From assembly GCA_019415985.1 (NCBI GenBank), contig DXYE01000070.1, forward strand, positions 1 through 13,595: a stretch of DNA of 13,595 nt. The letters run 5' to 3'. Origin of the DNA: Clostridiales bacterium (GTDB taxonomy: Bacteria; Bacillota; Clostridia; Oscillospirales; CAG-272). A model generated the notes under the pieces. It made no database searches. It worked only from the letters and a program-made list of their open reading frames with translations, and was not told where the DNA came from. Both the position numbers and the translations under genes were made by a program. Shown here piece by piece: positions 1 to 7,811 of the stretch. Position 1 is the stretch's first letter. Each line of letters starts with the position of its first letter.

Positions 1-601
1 CAATTAAAATCATTTTGTAAACATTCTTTCGATACTTGCACCAAGTTGATTTAGTAATGAATGGTGTGATTTTATTTATAAAACTATCAATAAATCTATT
101 CTGTGCCAACAGGAAAACATAATCGCCTTCGATTTTTCGATACATTTTTATCAAGAAAAGTTTCTCCTGAATATGTCTTTAAATTATGGGTGAAAGAATT
201 TGTGAATTATTTTGTTTTGTTAAAAATAATATGAATAATAAAAAATTTCTTAAAACAGCATGATTCATTCAACTCTTACTCAAAATAATGGTTATAAAAA
301 TATTGCCTTCGCTATTTCTGCTTTTATTGATCATCTGTATTCGACACTTTAAACATAAAATAAAAAAAGTTTTCTTCTCCAATTGCCCCAACCTGCGACA
401 GGGCTGTAGGGGCCAGCCGATGGCCAGGGACAATATTCAGTTCTGTCGCAAAAACCGCACAGAGCCTTTATCCTTTCTCCTTTCATATCTATCTGTTCTA
501 ACTGGGCGTCTTAAGGGGTTAGTTGTCACATCCCCCCGTCACCGATCCTCTGAATATTTCGCTGTCCACATCGCCGGTCTCTGGATTTTATGTCTTGTGT
601 A
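1..601. other. AT-rich non-coding region upstream of the efflux operon
   Basis: No convincing gene is seen here. The first 380 bases are strongly AT-rich, with short open frames that lack ribosome binding sites. From about 380 to 590 the composition becomes more GC-rich and contains an inverted-repeat patch, listed separately. A 105-codon open frame at 288-605 starts without a Shine-Dalgarno sequence and runs into the -35 region of the next promoter, so I do not call it. Confidence 0.6.
394..450. repeat. Nested inverted-repeat patch, possible structured intergenic element
   Basis: An 8-base arm TGCGACAG (394-401) is matched exactly by CTGTCGCA (443-450). Immediately inside the left arm is a smaller hairpin, GGCTG (402-406) with CAGCC (414-418) around a 7-base loop. 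The patch is much richer in GC than the DNA to its left. It could be a dispersed intergenic repeat, a structured RNA, or a relic of something mobile. The sequence alone does not say which. Confidence 0.45.
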
Positions 602-630
602 TTGACAAATGGGGTACTCTTATATATAAT
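602..630 (+). promoter_or_regulatory. Sigma-A type promoter of the MarR/ABC operon
   Basis: A consensus -35 TTGACA (602-607) and a consensus -10 TATAAT (625-630) are separated by exactly 17 bases. The first gene starts 46 bases beyond the -10 box. The predicted transcription start, about 636-638, falls inside the palindrome at 632-645, so a bound repressor would block initiation. Confidence 0.85.
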
Positions 631-631
631 A

Positions 632-645
632 GTTGCGTGCGCAAC
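632..645. promoter_or_regulatory. Palindromic operator, probable MarR autoregulatory site
   Basis: GTTGCG and CGCAAC form perfect 6-base arms around a central TG. The site begins one base after the -10 box and covers the expected transcription start. MarR proteins bind palindromes of about this size as dimers, often over their own promoters. I infer that the MarR protein encoded 30 bases downstream represses itself and the two ABC genes here. Confidence 0.65.
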
Positions 646-675
646 AAATTTATGCAGATACGAAGGAGGAACTGG

Positions 676-1098
676 ATGCCGCAATATCTTATGAAAAATA
701 TCAGTACCATTACACGCTGTGCTACGCTTTACCGGGACGAAAAGCTTATTGATGTTGGTTTAAGTGGTTATCAGGCTCCTTATGTACCGGAAATATGTAT
801 GAATCCGGGTATAACTCAGGATCAGCTCTCCCAGCGCCTGCACGTCAATCGAAGCAGCGTCACTCGCCAACTGGCCTTGCTGGAGGAAAACGGCTTCATT
901 TTTCGCAGGCGAAATCAAAAGGACAGACGCTCCGTGGAGGTTTATCCTACGGAGAAAATGAACGCCGTCCTCCCGGTAGTCAAGGATACTTTTCGCCGCT
1001 GGCGTTTAGCTTTGACAAAAGACTTAACGGAAGCGGAGCTGCAGATTCTGGAAACACTGCTGGAGCGACTGGTAAAACGCGCGGAGGCCATCCGATGA
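676..1098 (+). CDS. MarR-family transcriptional regulator
   Basis: A 140-residue protein, the usual size for MarR. Residues 46-76 form the winged-helix recognition region (ITQDQLSQRLHVNRSSVTRQ then ALLEENGFI). The wing at 77-94 carries the family-typical D-R-R at 83-85. Flanking N- and C-terminal helices would make the dimer interface. The start at 676 is chosen because AAGGAGGA lies 6 bases upstream; an ATG at 652 is in frame but has no such site. The gene overlaps the next one by ATGA, so the two are translationally coupled. Promoter and operator positions suggest an autorepressor of the efflux operon that lets go when it binds a toxic ligand. The ligand is unknown. Confidence 0.9.
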   Translation: MPQYLMKNISTITRCATLYRDEKLIDVGLSGYQAPYVPEICMNPGITQDQLSQRLHVNRSSVTRQLALLEENGFIFRRRNQKDRRSVEVYPTEKMNAVLPVVKDTFRRWRLALTKDLTEAELQILETLLERLVKRAEAIR

Positions 1099-2798
1099 AA
1101 ACCATATTTACGTACATACGCCCGAAACTTGCTCAAATGAGTGTCCAGCTCCTCATCAAATTCGGAGGTACAATTGTAGAACTGCTTCTGCCATGGATGC
1201 TCTCAGTTATATTGGACGAATATGCAGCCGCAGGAAACCGGACAATGATCTGGTGCTGGGGCGGTCTTATGGCGTTGTGCGCCGGAGGCGCCTTAGCGGG
1301 AAATGTCATAGCCAACCGTATGGCAACCCGTATCTCACGCGATATAACCTGTCAACTGCGGCAAGACCTATTTAAACGAATCACGCAACTGTCCGGTAGT
1401 CAAGAAGATGCGTTTACCACGCCATCTTTGATTTCTCGCTTAACCAGCGATACCTACAATGTGCACCAGATGATTGACCGCATGCAGCGCTTAGGCGTCC
1501 GTGCCCCTATTCTGTTGCTGGGCGGCGTAGCCATTACACTGTCGCTTGAGCCGGCGCTTACACTGGTGCTGATCGCAGCGCTTCCCTTACTGGGCGCCGT
1601 CGTATGGCTAGTCTCCCGCAAAGGGATTCGTTTGTATACACGTACACAAGAGGCACTAGATAGTCTGGTTCGACGCGCTCAGGAAAGCATGACAGGAATC
1701 CGTGTCATACAAGCGCTGTCCAAAACTGAGTATGAAAAGGCTCGCTTTGACGAGGAAAACAGCAGGACGGTTCGCCGCGAATGCACTGCCGGTTTATTGA
1801 TGAGCATAACCAATCCGGCGATGAATTTGGTACTCAACACCGGACTGACTCTGGTCATCGTAGTCGGCGCCTATCGCGTCAACGCGGGTATTGCGCAACC
1901 AGGCGCTATCATTGCATTTCTAAGCTACTTTACCATCATTCTTAATGCTTTAATGATGGTATCCCGGCTGTTTGTCATGTATTCTAAAGGAGCCGCCAGC
2001 GGCCGCCGTATCGCAGAAGTGCTTGACACACCGGCAGATATGCGTGTCAGCACACAGCCTGAGGGAAACAAAGCGCTGCATGTGGCATTCAGCCGCGTAT
2101 CCTTTTCCTATGCCAAACGGCGCTGCGATGTAAAAGATATCAGCTTTGAGCTTTGCAGGGGAGAGACTTTGGGCATCATTGGACCTACCGGCAGCGGCAA
2201 AAGCACGCTTCTGCGGCTGCTTTTACGGCTATATGATCCGGATGCAGGTACGATATATATTAACGGTCAGGATGTACGTGCAATAGATCCGCAGCAATTG
2301 CACGCCATGTTTGGCGTTGTCTTTCAAAATGATTTTCTCTATGCCGGTACACTTGGAGAAAACATCGATTTTGGACGTGGATTGACTCCCTCTCAGCTTG
2401 CATCCGCCGCCCGTATGGCCCAGGTGGATTTTGCTGAAGATCGAAGAGAAGGTTTTAATTCATTGCTGGCTTCCAAAGGTTCCAATTTGAGCGGAGGTCA
2501 AAAGCAGCGCGTTCTGCTTGCGCGCGCGCTCGCAAACCGCCCTGAGATCCTTTTGCTGGACGACAGCTCGAGTGCGCTGGACTACAAAACCGATGCGGCG
2601 CTGCGCCGTGTACTGGCGAGAGAATTCAAGGGAACAACCAAGATTATTGTCGCACAACGTATCAGCTCAATTCGTCACGCAGACCATATCTTAGTTTTAG
2701 ACAATGGTTGTGCCATTGGATACGGAACACACGATGAGCTTTTGACTTGCTGCACAAGTTACCGGGAGATCGCACGTGTACAGATGGGGGAGGTATAG
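1095..2798 (+). CDS. ABC exporter half-transporter, NBD-degenerate subunit of a heterodimer
   Basis: A 567-residue fused membrane/ATPase half-transporter of the multidrug and lipid exporter type. Hydrophobic segments occupy about 1-300. The nucleotide-binding domain follows: Walker A GPTGSGKS (363-370), Q-loop Q411, canonical signature LSGGQ (465-469), Walker B ILLLD ending at D489. The catalytic glutamate position is aspartate (D490), and the switch histidine is glutamine (Q521 in VAQRIS). This combination marks the non-hydrolysing site of asymmetric exporters such as TM287/288, BmrC/BmrD and LmrC/LmrD. The ATG at 1095 overlaps the marR stop, with GGAGG 7 bases upstream; an in-frame start further upstream would run through marR. 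The partner begins 3 bases downstream. The substrate cannot be read from the sequence; drug or toxic-compound export is likely given the MarR context. Confidence 0.9.
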   Translation: MKTIFTYIRPKLAQMSVQLLIKFGGTIVELLLPWMLSVILDEYAAAGNRTMIWCWGGLMALCAGGALAGNVIANRMATRISRDITCQLRQDLFKRITQLSGSQEDAFTTPSLISRLTSDTYNVHQMIDRMQRLGVRAPILLLGGVAITLSLEPALTLVLIAALPLLGAVVWLVSRKGIRLYTRTQEALDSLVRRAQESMTGIRVIQALSKTEYEKARFDEENSRTVRRECTAGLLMSITNPAMNLVLNTGLTLVIVVGAYRVNAGIAQPGAIIAFLSYFTIILNALMMVSRLFVMYSKGAASGRRIAEVLDTPADMRVSTQPEGNKALHVAFSRVSFSYAKRRCDVKDISFELCRGETLGIIGPTGSGKSTLLRLLLRLYDPDAGTIYINGQDVRAIDPQQLHAMFGVVFQNDFLYAGTLGENIDFGRGLTPSQLASAARMAQVDFAEDRREGFNSLLASKGSNLSGGQKQRVLLARALANRPEILLLDDSSSALDYKTDAALRRVLAREFKGTTKIIVAQRISSIRHADHILVLDNGCAIGYGTHDELLTCCTSYREIARVQMGEV

Positions 2799-2801
2799 TA
2801 A

Positions 2802-4610
2802 ATGTCTAATGGAAAGACTTTACCGGGTGGTCCGGGCGGCGGTGATGCATTTGAAAAGCCCACCGTCCGCTCAGGCGTAATTTTGAAACGGCTATGGTGT
2901 TACCTCTGTCAGTATAGATGGATGCTGTTCCTTGCGGGAATGCTCAGCGTGGGAAGCAATCTGCTGGCTCTGCTGGGACCAAAGCTTTCCGGCTATGCGA
3001 TCGACGCTATAAAACCCGGACCCGGAATGGTAGATTTTAACACCGTATTTTATTTTGCATCACTCATGATTGTTTTTTATCTGTTCTCCTCTCTTATGGG
3101 CTATGCACTGGCCGCTCTCATGGTTCAGCTCAGCCGAAATATTGTATATCGGCTACGCAAAGATGTTTATGATCATCTGTTGAAGCTGCCTGTGCGCTTT
3201 TTCGACACCCGTCCGATCGGAGATGTGCTGAGCATTCTCTCCTATGACATCGACACGGTTAACGCCTCCCTGTCAAATGATCTGGTGCAGTTACTGGCAA
3301 GTCTGATCACTGTCGGTGGTTCCTTCCTAATGATGCTGTCTATATCCCCGCGTCTGGTGTTGGTCTTTGCCGTCACAATTCCTGCCTCTATCCTGTTGAC
3401 AAAGTATCGGTCAAAGCGTGTGCGTCCCCTGTACCGCAAACGCAGTGAAAAGCTGGGCGAGCTGAACGGATATGCAGAGGAAATGACCGGCGGCTTGAAG
3501 ACTATCAAGGTCTACGGACGCGAACAGGTTTTTCAGCGCCGTTTTGAATTACACAACAGTGAAGCCTGTCAAGCCAACTATGAGGCGGACTGCTTTGCGT
3601 GCATGGCAGGTCCGGCGGTCAATTTTTTCAATAACCTGTCTCTGGTGTTGGTCAGTGTCTTTGGCGCACTCCTGTATATGGGCGGCGCCATTACACTCGG
3701 CAGTGTTTCCTCGTTTGTACTATATTCCCGCAAATTTTCGGGTCCTATCAATGAATTTGCCAACATTATCAGTGAATTACAGTCTGCGTTAGCAGCGGCT
3801 GAACGTGTATTCCACCTGCTGGACGAGGCTGAAGAAGAACCGGATATACCAGGAGCGCGGGAGCTGAGCGAGATACGCGGTGCGGTGGAGTTAAAAAACA
3901 TCCGCTTTGGGTATGGTGAGCAGCCCGTACTGACAGATTTCGGGCTCCGCGCACAGCCCGGACAGGTCGTAGCCATTGTAGGCCCTACGGGTGCAGGAAA
4001 AACCACCATTATCAATTTGCTGATGCGATTCTATGATCCGAATGCCGGTATCATCACCGTCGACGGTAATGATATTCGTTCCGTGACCCGTTCCAGCCTG
4101 AGACGTTCTTACTCCATGGTACTGCAGGATACTTGGCTGTTTACCGGTACTGTGTTCGAAAATCTTGCCTACGGTAAAGAGGGGGTCACAATGGCTCAGG
4201 TTGAGGCGGCTACACAAGCTGCAAAAATTGATAGCTTTATTCGCTCGCTGCCGCAGGGATTCGATACCATACTGCGTGACGGCGGCGCAGAAATCTCCAA
4301 AGGACAAAAACAGCTTCTGACCATTGCACGTGCAATGCTACTGGATGCGCCCATGCTGATTCTGGATGAAGCCACCTCTAATGTAGATACCGGGACTGAG
4401 CGCGCGATACAATCAGCTATGCTGGAACTAATGAAGGGACGTACCTGCTTTGTGATTGCCCATCGTTTGTCCACCATTCAAAATGCGGATCTGATTATTG
4501 TCCTGCGCGGCGGCGAAGCAGCCGAATGCGGCACGCACGATCAACTGATGTCTCGAGACGGCTACTACAGAGAACTGTATCAGGCGCAATTCGATACGGC
4601 AGAGCTATAA
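2802..4610 (+). CDS. ABC exporter half-transporter, catalytically competent subunit
   Basis: A 602-residue partner half-transporter. A Gly/Pro-rich N-terminus (7-14) precedes membrane segments over about 35-320. The ATPase domain has Walker A GPTGAGKT (394-401), Q-loop Q442, Walker B LILDE with catalytic E523, and switch H554 (IAHRLSTI). Its signature is altered: ISKGQ (498-502) in place of LSGGQ. The intact Walker B and histidine with a degenerate signature exactly complement the first subunit. The heterodimer would thus have one hydrolysing site (this Walker motif, partner LSGGQ) and one degenerate site (partner Walker, this ISKGQ). The start follows GGGGGAGG by 8 bases and the upstream stop by 3. 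No clear intrinsic terminator was found right after the stop. Confidence 0.9.
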   Translation: MSNGKTLPGGPGGGDAFEKPTVRSGVILKRLWCYLCQYRWMLFLAGMLSVGSNLLALLGPKLSGYAIDAIKPGPGMVDFNTVFYFASLMIVFYLFSSLMGYALAALMVQLSRNIVYRLRKDVYDHLLKLPVRFFDTRPIGDVLSILSYDIDTVNASLSNDLVQLLASLITVGGSFLMMLSISPRLVLVFAVTIPASILLTKYRSKRVRPLYRKRSEKLGELNGYAEEMTGGLKTIKVYGREQVFQRRFELHNSEACQANYEADCFACMAGPAVNFFNNLSLVLVSVFGALLYMGGAITLGSVSSFVLYSRKFSGPINEFANIISELQSALAAAERVFHLLDEAEEEPDIPGARELSEIRGAVELKNIRFGYGEQPVLTDFGLRAQPGQVVAIVGPTGAGKTTIINLLMRFYDPNAGIITVDGNDIRSVTRSSLRRSYSMVLQDTWLFTGTVFENLAYGKEGVTMAQVEAATQAAKIDSFIRSLPQGFDTILRDGGAEISKGQKQLLTIARAMLLDAPMLILDEATSNVDTGTERAIQSAMLELMKGRTCFVIAHRLSTIQNADLIIVLRGGEAAECGTHDQLMSRDGYYRELYQAQFDTAEL

Positions 4611-4852
4611 TCGAAAGAGGTTTCCGTGTAAAGAACCGTCCTAAATTCCGATCAAACAGCTTTCGCATACCACACAGCTTTATGTGCTGGTAAAAAGTAA
4701 AAAAATATGCCGGACAAATTCAAGTGACAAGCCGGAAAGAAAAAATCTCGCAAGCGGTCTGCCGGCCGGGGCTTCGCCCGGTGCAGTCTCTGCGTCCGGA
4801 CTGCCTATTACATAAACACTCATATACCGCCAACGAATAGAAGAAACAGAAT

Positions 4853-5612
4853 ATGAATATGCTTCAAAAAATCTGAAGGGCGTTTTACTCTGTCTTGTCA
4901 TTACCATTCCTGCTTGGTTTTTTGAACATCTCGTTCCAGTTGCGAGAGACCGGTTATCGCAATTCTCACCGGTATAGTCATTACTTTTTTCAAAAGAAAG
5001 AACACTTCAGTCCGGAATCGCCTTTACATCAAAAAAAGTTTTGCAATATGCTGTTATTTAGTTGGGATTCGGTATGAGTCTGATGGAAATTCTCATTCGT
5101 GGAAATCAATGCCTGCTGATTATATTGGCTACCTCTCGACTTCTCTTATTATAGCCTTCCTGCTCTGCAGAGCTATGAAGCTTTCATTGAAAATATCCAC
5201 TCTAGTAGGCGTAGGTTCCTCGGTCTGCGATGGACCCGCCATTGCAGCCACCGCACCGGTCATTGATGCGAAAGACGAGGAAATCGCCCAGTCCATTTCC
5301 GTTATCTTTCAGTTTAATGTACTCGCTGCGCTAATTTTTTCCGCTTTCGGAAATCTGCCGGGCTTAAGTAATGAAGGCTTCGAAATATTTGCAGACACAG
5401 CCATAAATGATACCTCAGCGATTACGGCCGTAGCCTCTGCCTGGGACGGTATTCACCAAGCAATACGCTGGAAACGGCTGCAATTGTTAAGCTGACCCTT
5501 ACGTGTGCTATCATTCCTATCACGCTGGTATTGGCCTTGATCTGTACAAAAAGAACGAAAAACCGCCGATATCACCGTCTCATTTTCACTAAAAGATCTT
5601 CCCCTAGGGTGA
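4853..5612 (+). pseudogene. YeiH/UPF0324-family putative sulfate-exporter-like membrane protein, decayed
   Basis: Matches to this family appear in order but in changing frames: KGVLLCLVITIPAWFFEHL (from 4876), then PVIAILTGIVITFF (from 4950), then KKVLQYAVI, a TAG stop (5059-5061) and LGFGMSLMEILI. Next comes a long open part at 5109-5456 with VGVGSSVCDGPAIAATAPVI and FADTAINDTSAITAVASAWD, then ETAAIVKLTLTCAIIPITL in another frame after a shift near 5456-5461. A last piece, VSFSLKDLP, ends at 5612. Indels near A-runs (about 4866 and 5030) explain some shifts. An intact member would be a multi-pass inner-membrane protein of about 340 residues. With at least four frame changes and an internal stop it cannot make that protein. 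The family name comes from recalled motifs and is not confirmed by search. Confidence 0.8.
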
Positions 5613-5643
5613 CACGCATAAGACAATTGGAAATGTTTTCGGG

Positions 5644-5672
5644 AAACGGCATAGCTTCAGGCTATGCCGTTT
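5644..5672. terminator. Hairpin shared by two converging pseudogenes
   Basis: A perfect 12-base stem, AAACGGCATAGC (5644-5655) with GCTATGCCGTTT (5661-5672), encloses a 5-base loop. Each strand ends the stem in TTT, but there is no long T-tract beyond it. The plus-strand YeiH remnant ends 32 bases before it. The minus-strand recombinase frame stops inside it (TAG, complement of 5662-5664). A bidirectional terminator is the simplest reading. Confidence 0.6.
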
Positions 5673-6580
5673 CTCCGATTAACAGGTTATTCGGCAAAGA
5701 CGCGGGGACTATTCCCACAGGATCGTAGGAAATGTCAATCTATTGTTTCCTATGTCCCTTTGACTTGTCCGGCGTATGAACATACACCGCCTTTACCATA
5801 TCGTTTAAAACGATAGGCGTTAGCTCGTCTAAGTTGACTTACTTTCGTACTCTGTAAATAATCCTATCAATGGCTCTGCATGTTCTTCCTGCCTACTAAT
5901 TCCTCATTCAATCGCAATAGTTTTTCCACAACTCCTCTTGCTTCTGCTCGTAGTCGTCAGAGATCATTTGAAATATACTATCAGATAACTTTCCATTAGC
6001 ATTGTCCTTGTAAATACACTTGAAAAGCTGGTCAAGTTCCTCTATCCGGCGTTCTGTTTGTGTCAGTTGCCGCCGCTTCGCCACCAGTGCTTTCTTTGCT
6101 TCGGCTTTTTGTTTTGCGCCCATAGCCTTGCGGAATTGTATTTCGTGGTTGGCAACGCAGGTAATCGTCATTCTTATGTGAGCAAACACGCCTTGTTCTA
6201 AAATTACAGCACGGATAAAATGTATCGGGCAAACTCCCTGCCTCTTGAGCCTGAATCCGGGCAAACAAAATGGTCTTGTCTTGCTTCAAAGTTTTTTCTT
6301 ATGCAATAAAATAGAGCTGCTCTCTGCAATCGGCGTAACGGACAATGCCGGAAAACATATCTGTCTTTCCAGTTCTTGTCGGGCGGCATGTGCATACCAC
6401 TCGTTAATAATATTCAAAAACGGGGCAACGTCGCTGTCCTTTTGATTTGCGCTGTCTATGCCGTTGTTCATAGCGATAAACCGCACACCCTTTTCCACGA
6501 ACAGAACTTCTGTATAAAAATCTACTCTCAGATAATCGCGCCCAAGCCTCGACATGTCCTTGACAATCTTTGCGTTCTCT
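5662..6580 (-). pseudogene. Large serine recombinase (TndX/TnpX-like), decayed
   Basis: Read on the minus strand from 6580, the pieces are: AKIVKDMSRLGRDYL with FYTEVLFVEKGVRFIA and a stretch ending FLNIINEWYA, which is the end of the resolvase-type catalytic domain. Then come zinc-ribbon fragments (TDMFSGIVRYADC and KNFEARQDHFVCP) in shifted frames, and a coiled-coil segment, RRQLTQTERRIEELDQLFK and GKLSDSIFQMISDDYEQ, open at 5908-6264. The tail has VYVHTPDKSKGHRKQ, an internal TAG and IDISYDPVGIVPASL. The N-terminus with the nucleophilic serine is missing, and so is most of the middle DNA-binding domain between NEWYA and the zinc ribbon. About 300 codons remain of an expected 500 or more. 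This recombinase type excises and integrates conjugative or mobilisable transposons; this copy is inactive. Confidence 0.85.
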
Positions 6581-6732
6581 CACTTTATATCCCGTTTGAA
6601 AAACGGCTTTTGTTTTACTTTGCCAAGATAGAAACGACAAAAGAATTGCAATACAGTGAGGCTGCAATCTTTTTGTTGCGTGGGCAGCATTTATATTCGA
6701 TAACTTGATTGTTGGCTTTACAGGGGGTGGCG

Positions 6733-6761
6733 TTGTAAATAGCAACAGTTCATGATATAAT
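6733..6761 (+). promoter_or_regulatory. Promoter of the AraC-family gene
   Basis: TTGTAA (6733-6738) and TATAAT (6756-6761) are separated by 17 bases. TGA just before the -10 gives an extended -10 (TGnTATAAT). The AraC-family start codon is 33 bases beyond the -10 box. Confidence 0.75.
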
Positions 6762-6794
6762 TTTAATTACATAAAGTAAAAGAGGTGATCTCTT

Positions 6795-7694
6795 ATGAAT
6801 GAAGCTCTCTCAAAGCTGCAATTTGAGTTTAGGAATATTTTTCTCGCAGAACATGGCAACGAGGCGACTGTTTCTTCTATGACAGCCTATCGTTTTACCG
6901 ACGAAATCATCAGTATGCCGCAGACTGAAAATCCGTATTTGTATATTGTTCTTGACGGGACGCTCCGGCTTTATACCCCGTCTGGAATTATGGACTACAT
7001 GGCGGGACAATATTCCATATCCAAGATAGATTCGCCCTTGTACGGAACAGTTTTATCCTTTTCAGAACAACATGATTTTTTAGCGGTCGCATTGAAAATA
7101 ACAAATAATGATGTTATAACTTCCATGTTAGATTTAGATAACGCTTTGACAGAAAAAATAGTAAAAAAAACTATTACAGATCAGGAAATGTCTTTCGCCG
7201 ATCATGCTGTAATACGATCCGTTTATCGACTGTTTTCTACAATGAAACAACCGCTTGTTTCAGATTTTATACGCAGAAATATTATGCGTGAAATTATCTA
7301 TTATGTTCTTTGTGGATCTTGTGGAAAGCAGTTTCTAAAAACCATTACAAATATACAGAATATCGACGAAATATACGAAGCAAATAATTGGATTAAGGAA
7401 AACTTCCGCAGTTCTTTCACCGTAAAAAGTTTGGCGGAACAACAGCATATGAGCGTCTCATTATTTCATCAAAAGTTTAAAAACGCGGTAGGCATGGGAC
7501 CCTTGCAATGCCAGAAGCGTTTGCGATTAACCGAAGCACGGAGGTTGATGTTAGACGAAGGCCGGAATGTAACGGAGGCTTCATTAGAAGTTGGGTATGA
7601 GAGTGTGACGCAATTTACCCGCGATTACAAAAAAATGTTTGGCGCTGCACCAAAAGAAGATATTCTCTATTTCAAAGGTCAATTAAAGAAATAG
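6795..7694 (+). CDS. AraC-family transcriptional regulator
   Basis: A 299-residue regulator. Residues about 20-175 form an N-terminal ligand-sensing region resembling the AraC_N type. Residues about 190-290 form the double helix-turn-helix: the first motif is FTVKSLAEQQHMSVSLFHQK (208-227), and the second is around NVTEASLEVGYESVTQFTRD (258-277), followed by the typical YKKMFGAAP. The start at 6795 has GAGGTGAT 6 bases upstream and a strong promoter. The ribosome binding site lies between AAGAG and CTCTT arms (6780-6794), which could form a small hairpin. The frame is undamaged although pseudogenes lie on both sides. A terminator hairpin follows 11 bases after the stop, then an intact GlcG-like gene. 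A role in controlling that neighbour is inference; the effector is unknown. Confidence 0.9.
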   Translation: MNEALSKLQFEFRNIFLAEHGNEATVSSMTAYRFTDEIISMPQTENPYLYIVLDGTLRLYTPSGIMDYMAGQYSISKIDSPLYGTVLSFSEQHDFLAVALKITNNDVITSMLDLDNALTEKIVKKTITDQEMSFADHAVIRSVYRLFSTMKQPLVSDFIRRNIMREIIYYVLCGSCGKQFLKTITNIQNIDEIYEANNWIKENFRSSFTVKSLAEQQHMSVSLFHQKFKNAVGMGPLQCQKRLRLTEARRLMLDEGRNVTEASLEVGYESVTQFTRDYKKMFGAAPKEDILYFKGQLKK

Positions 7695-7705
7695 GCTATT
7701 TTTTC

Positions 7706-7739
7706 AGAGGAACAGGCAAGCAAAAGGCCTGTTCCTTTT
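7706..7739 (+). terminator. Intrinsic terminator after the AraC-family gene
   Basis: GGAACAGGC (7709-7717) pairs with GCCTGTTCC (7727-7735), extended by A-T pairs at the base. The 9-base loop is followed by TTTTGTT. It separates the regulator from the GlcG-like gene, although readthrough into that gene is possible because I see no strong promoter in the 72 bases between hairpin and start. Confidence 0.8.
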
Positions 7740-7811
7740 GTTATGATGGAAACAAAAGAGCAAAGTGCCTTGTTCCGAATGAAAAAGTGATTTGAAAGCG
7801 AGGAATTTAGA

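Noticed and set aside
288..605. 105-codon plus-strand frame with a hydrophobic start
   Set aside because: No ribosome binding site, no recognisable domain, and it crosses the inverted-repeat patch and ends inside the efflux promoter.
795..1094. In-frame upstream extension of the first ABC gene giving 667 residues
   Set aside because: The extra 100 codons run through marR in another frame. The ATG at 1095 has a ribosome binding site and the usual ATGA coupling.
3578..4307. Minus-strand frames of 138-145 codons inside the second ABC gene
   Set aside because: They are antisense to a strongly conserved ATPase domain, mirror its codon pattern, and have no start signals.
4680..4907. 75-codon minus-strand frame after the ABC operon
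   Set aside because: It overlaps the start of the YeiH remnant, whose plus-strand protein similarity explains the sequence. No ribosome binding site.
6592..6615. Small hairpin CCGTTT/AAACGG followed by a T-rich run
   Set aside because: It looks like a weak terminator, but there is no plus-strand gene before it and the stem is only 6 pairs with a 3-base loop.
6376..6708. 110-codon plus-strand frame opposite the recombinase remnant
   Set aside because: The minus strand carries recognisable recombinase motifs over the same bases; the plus frame shows none.
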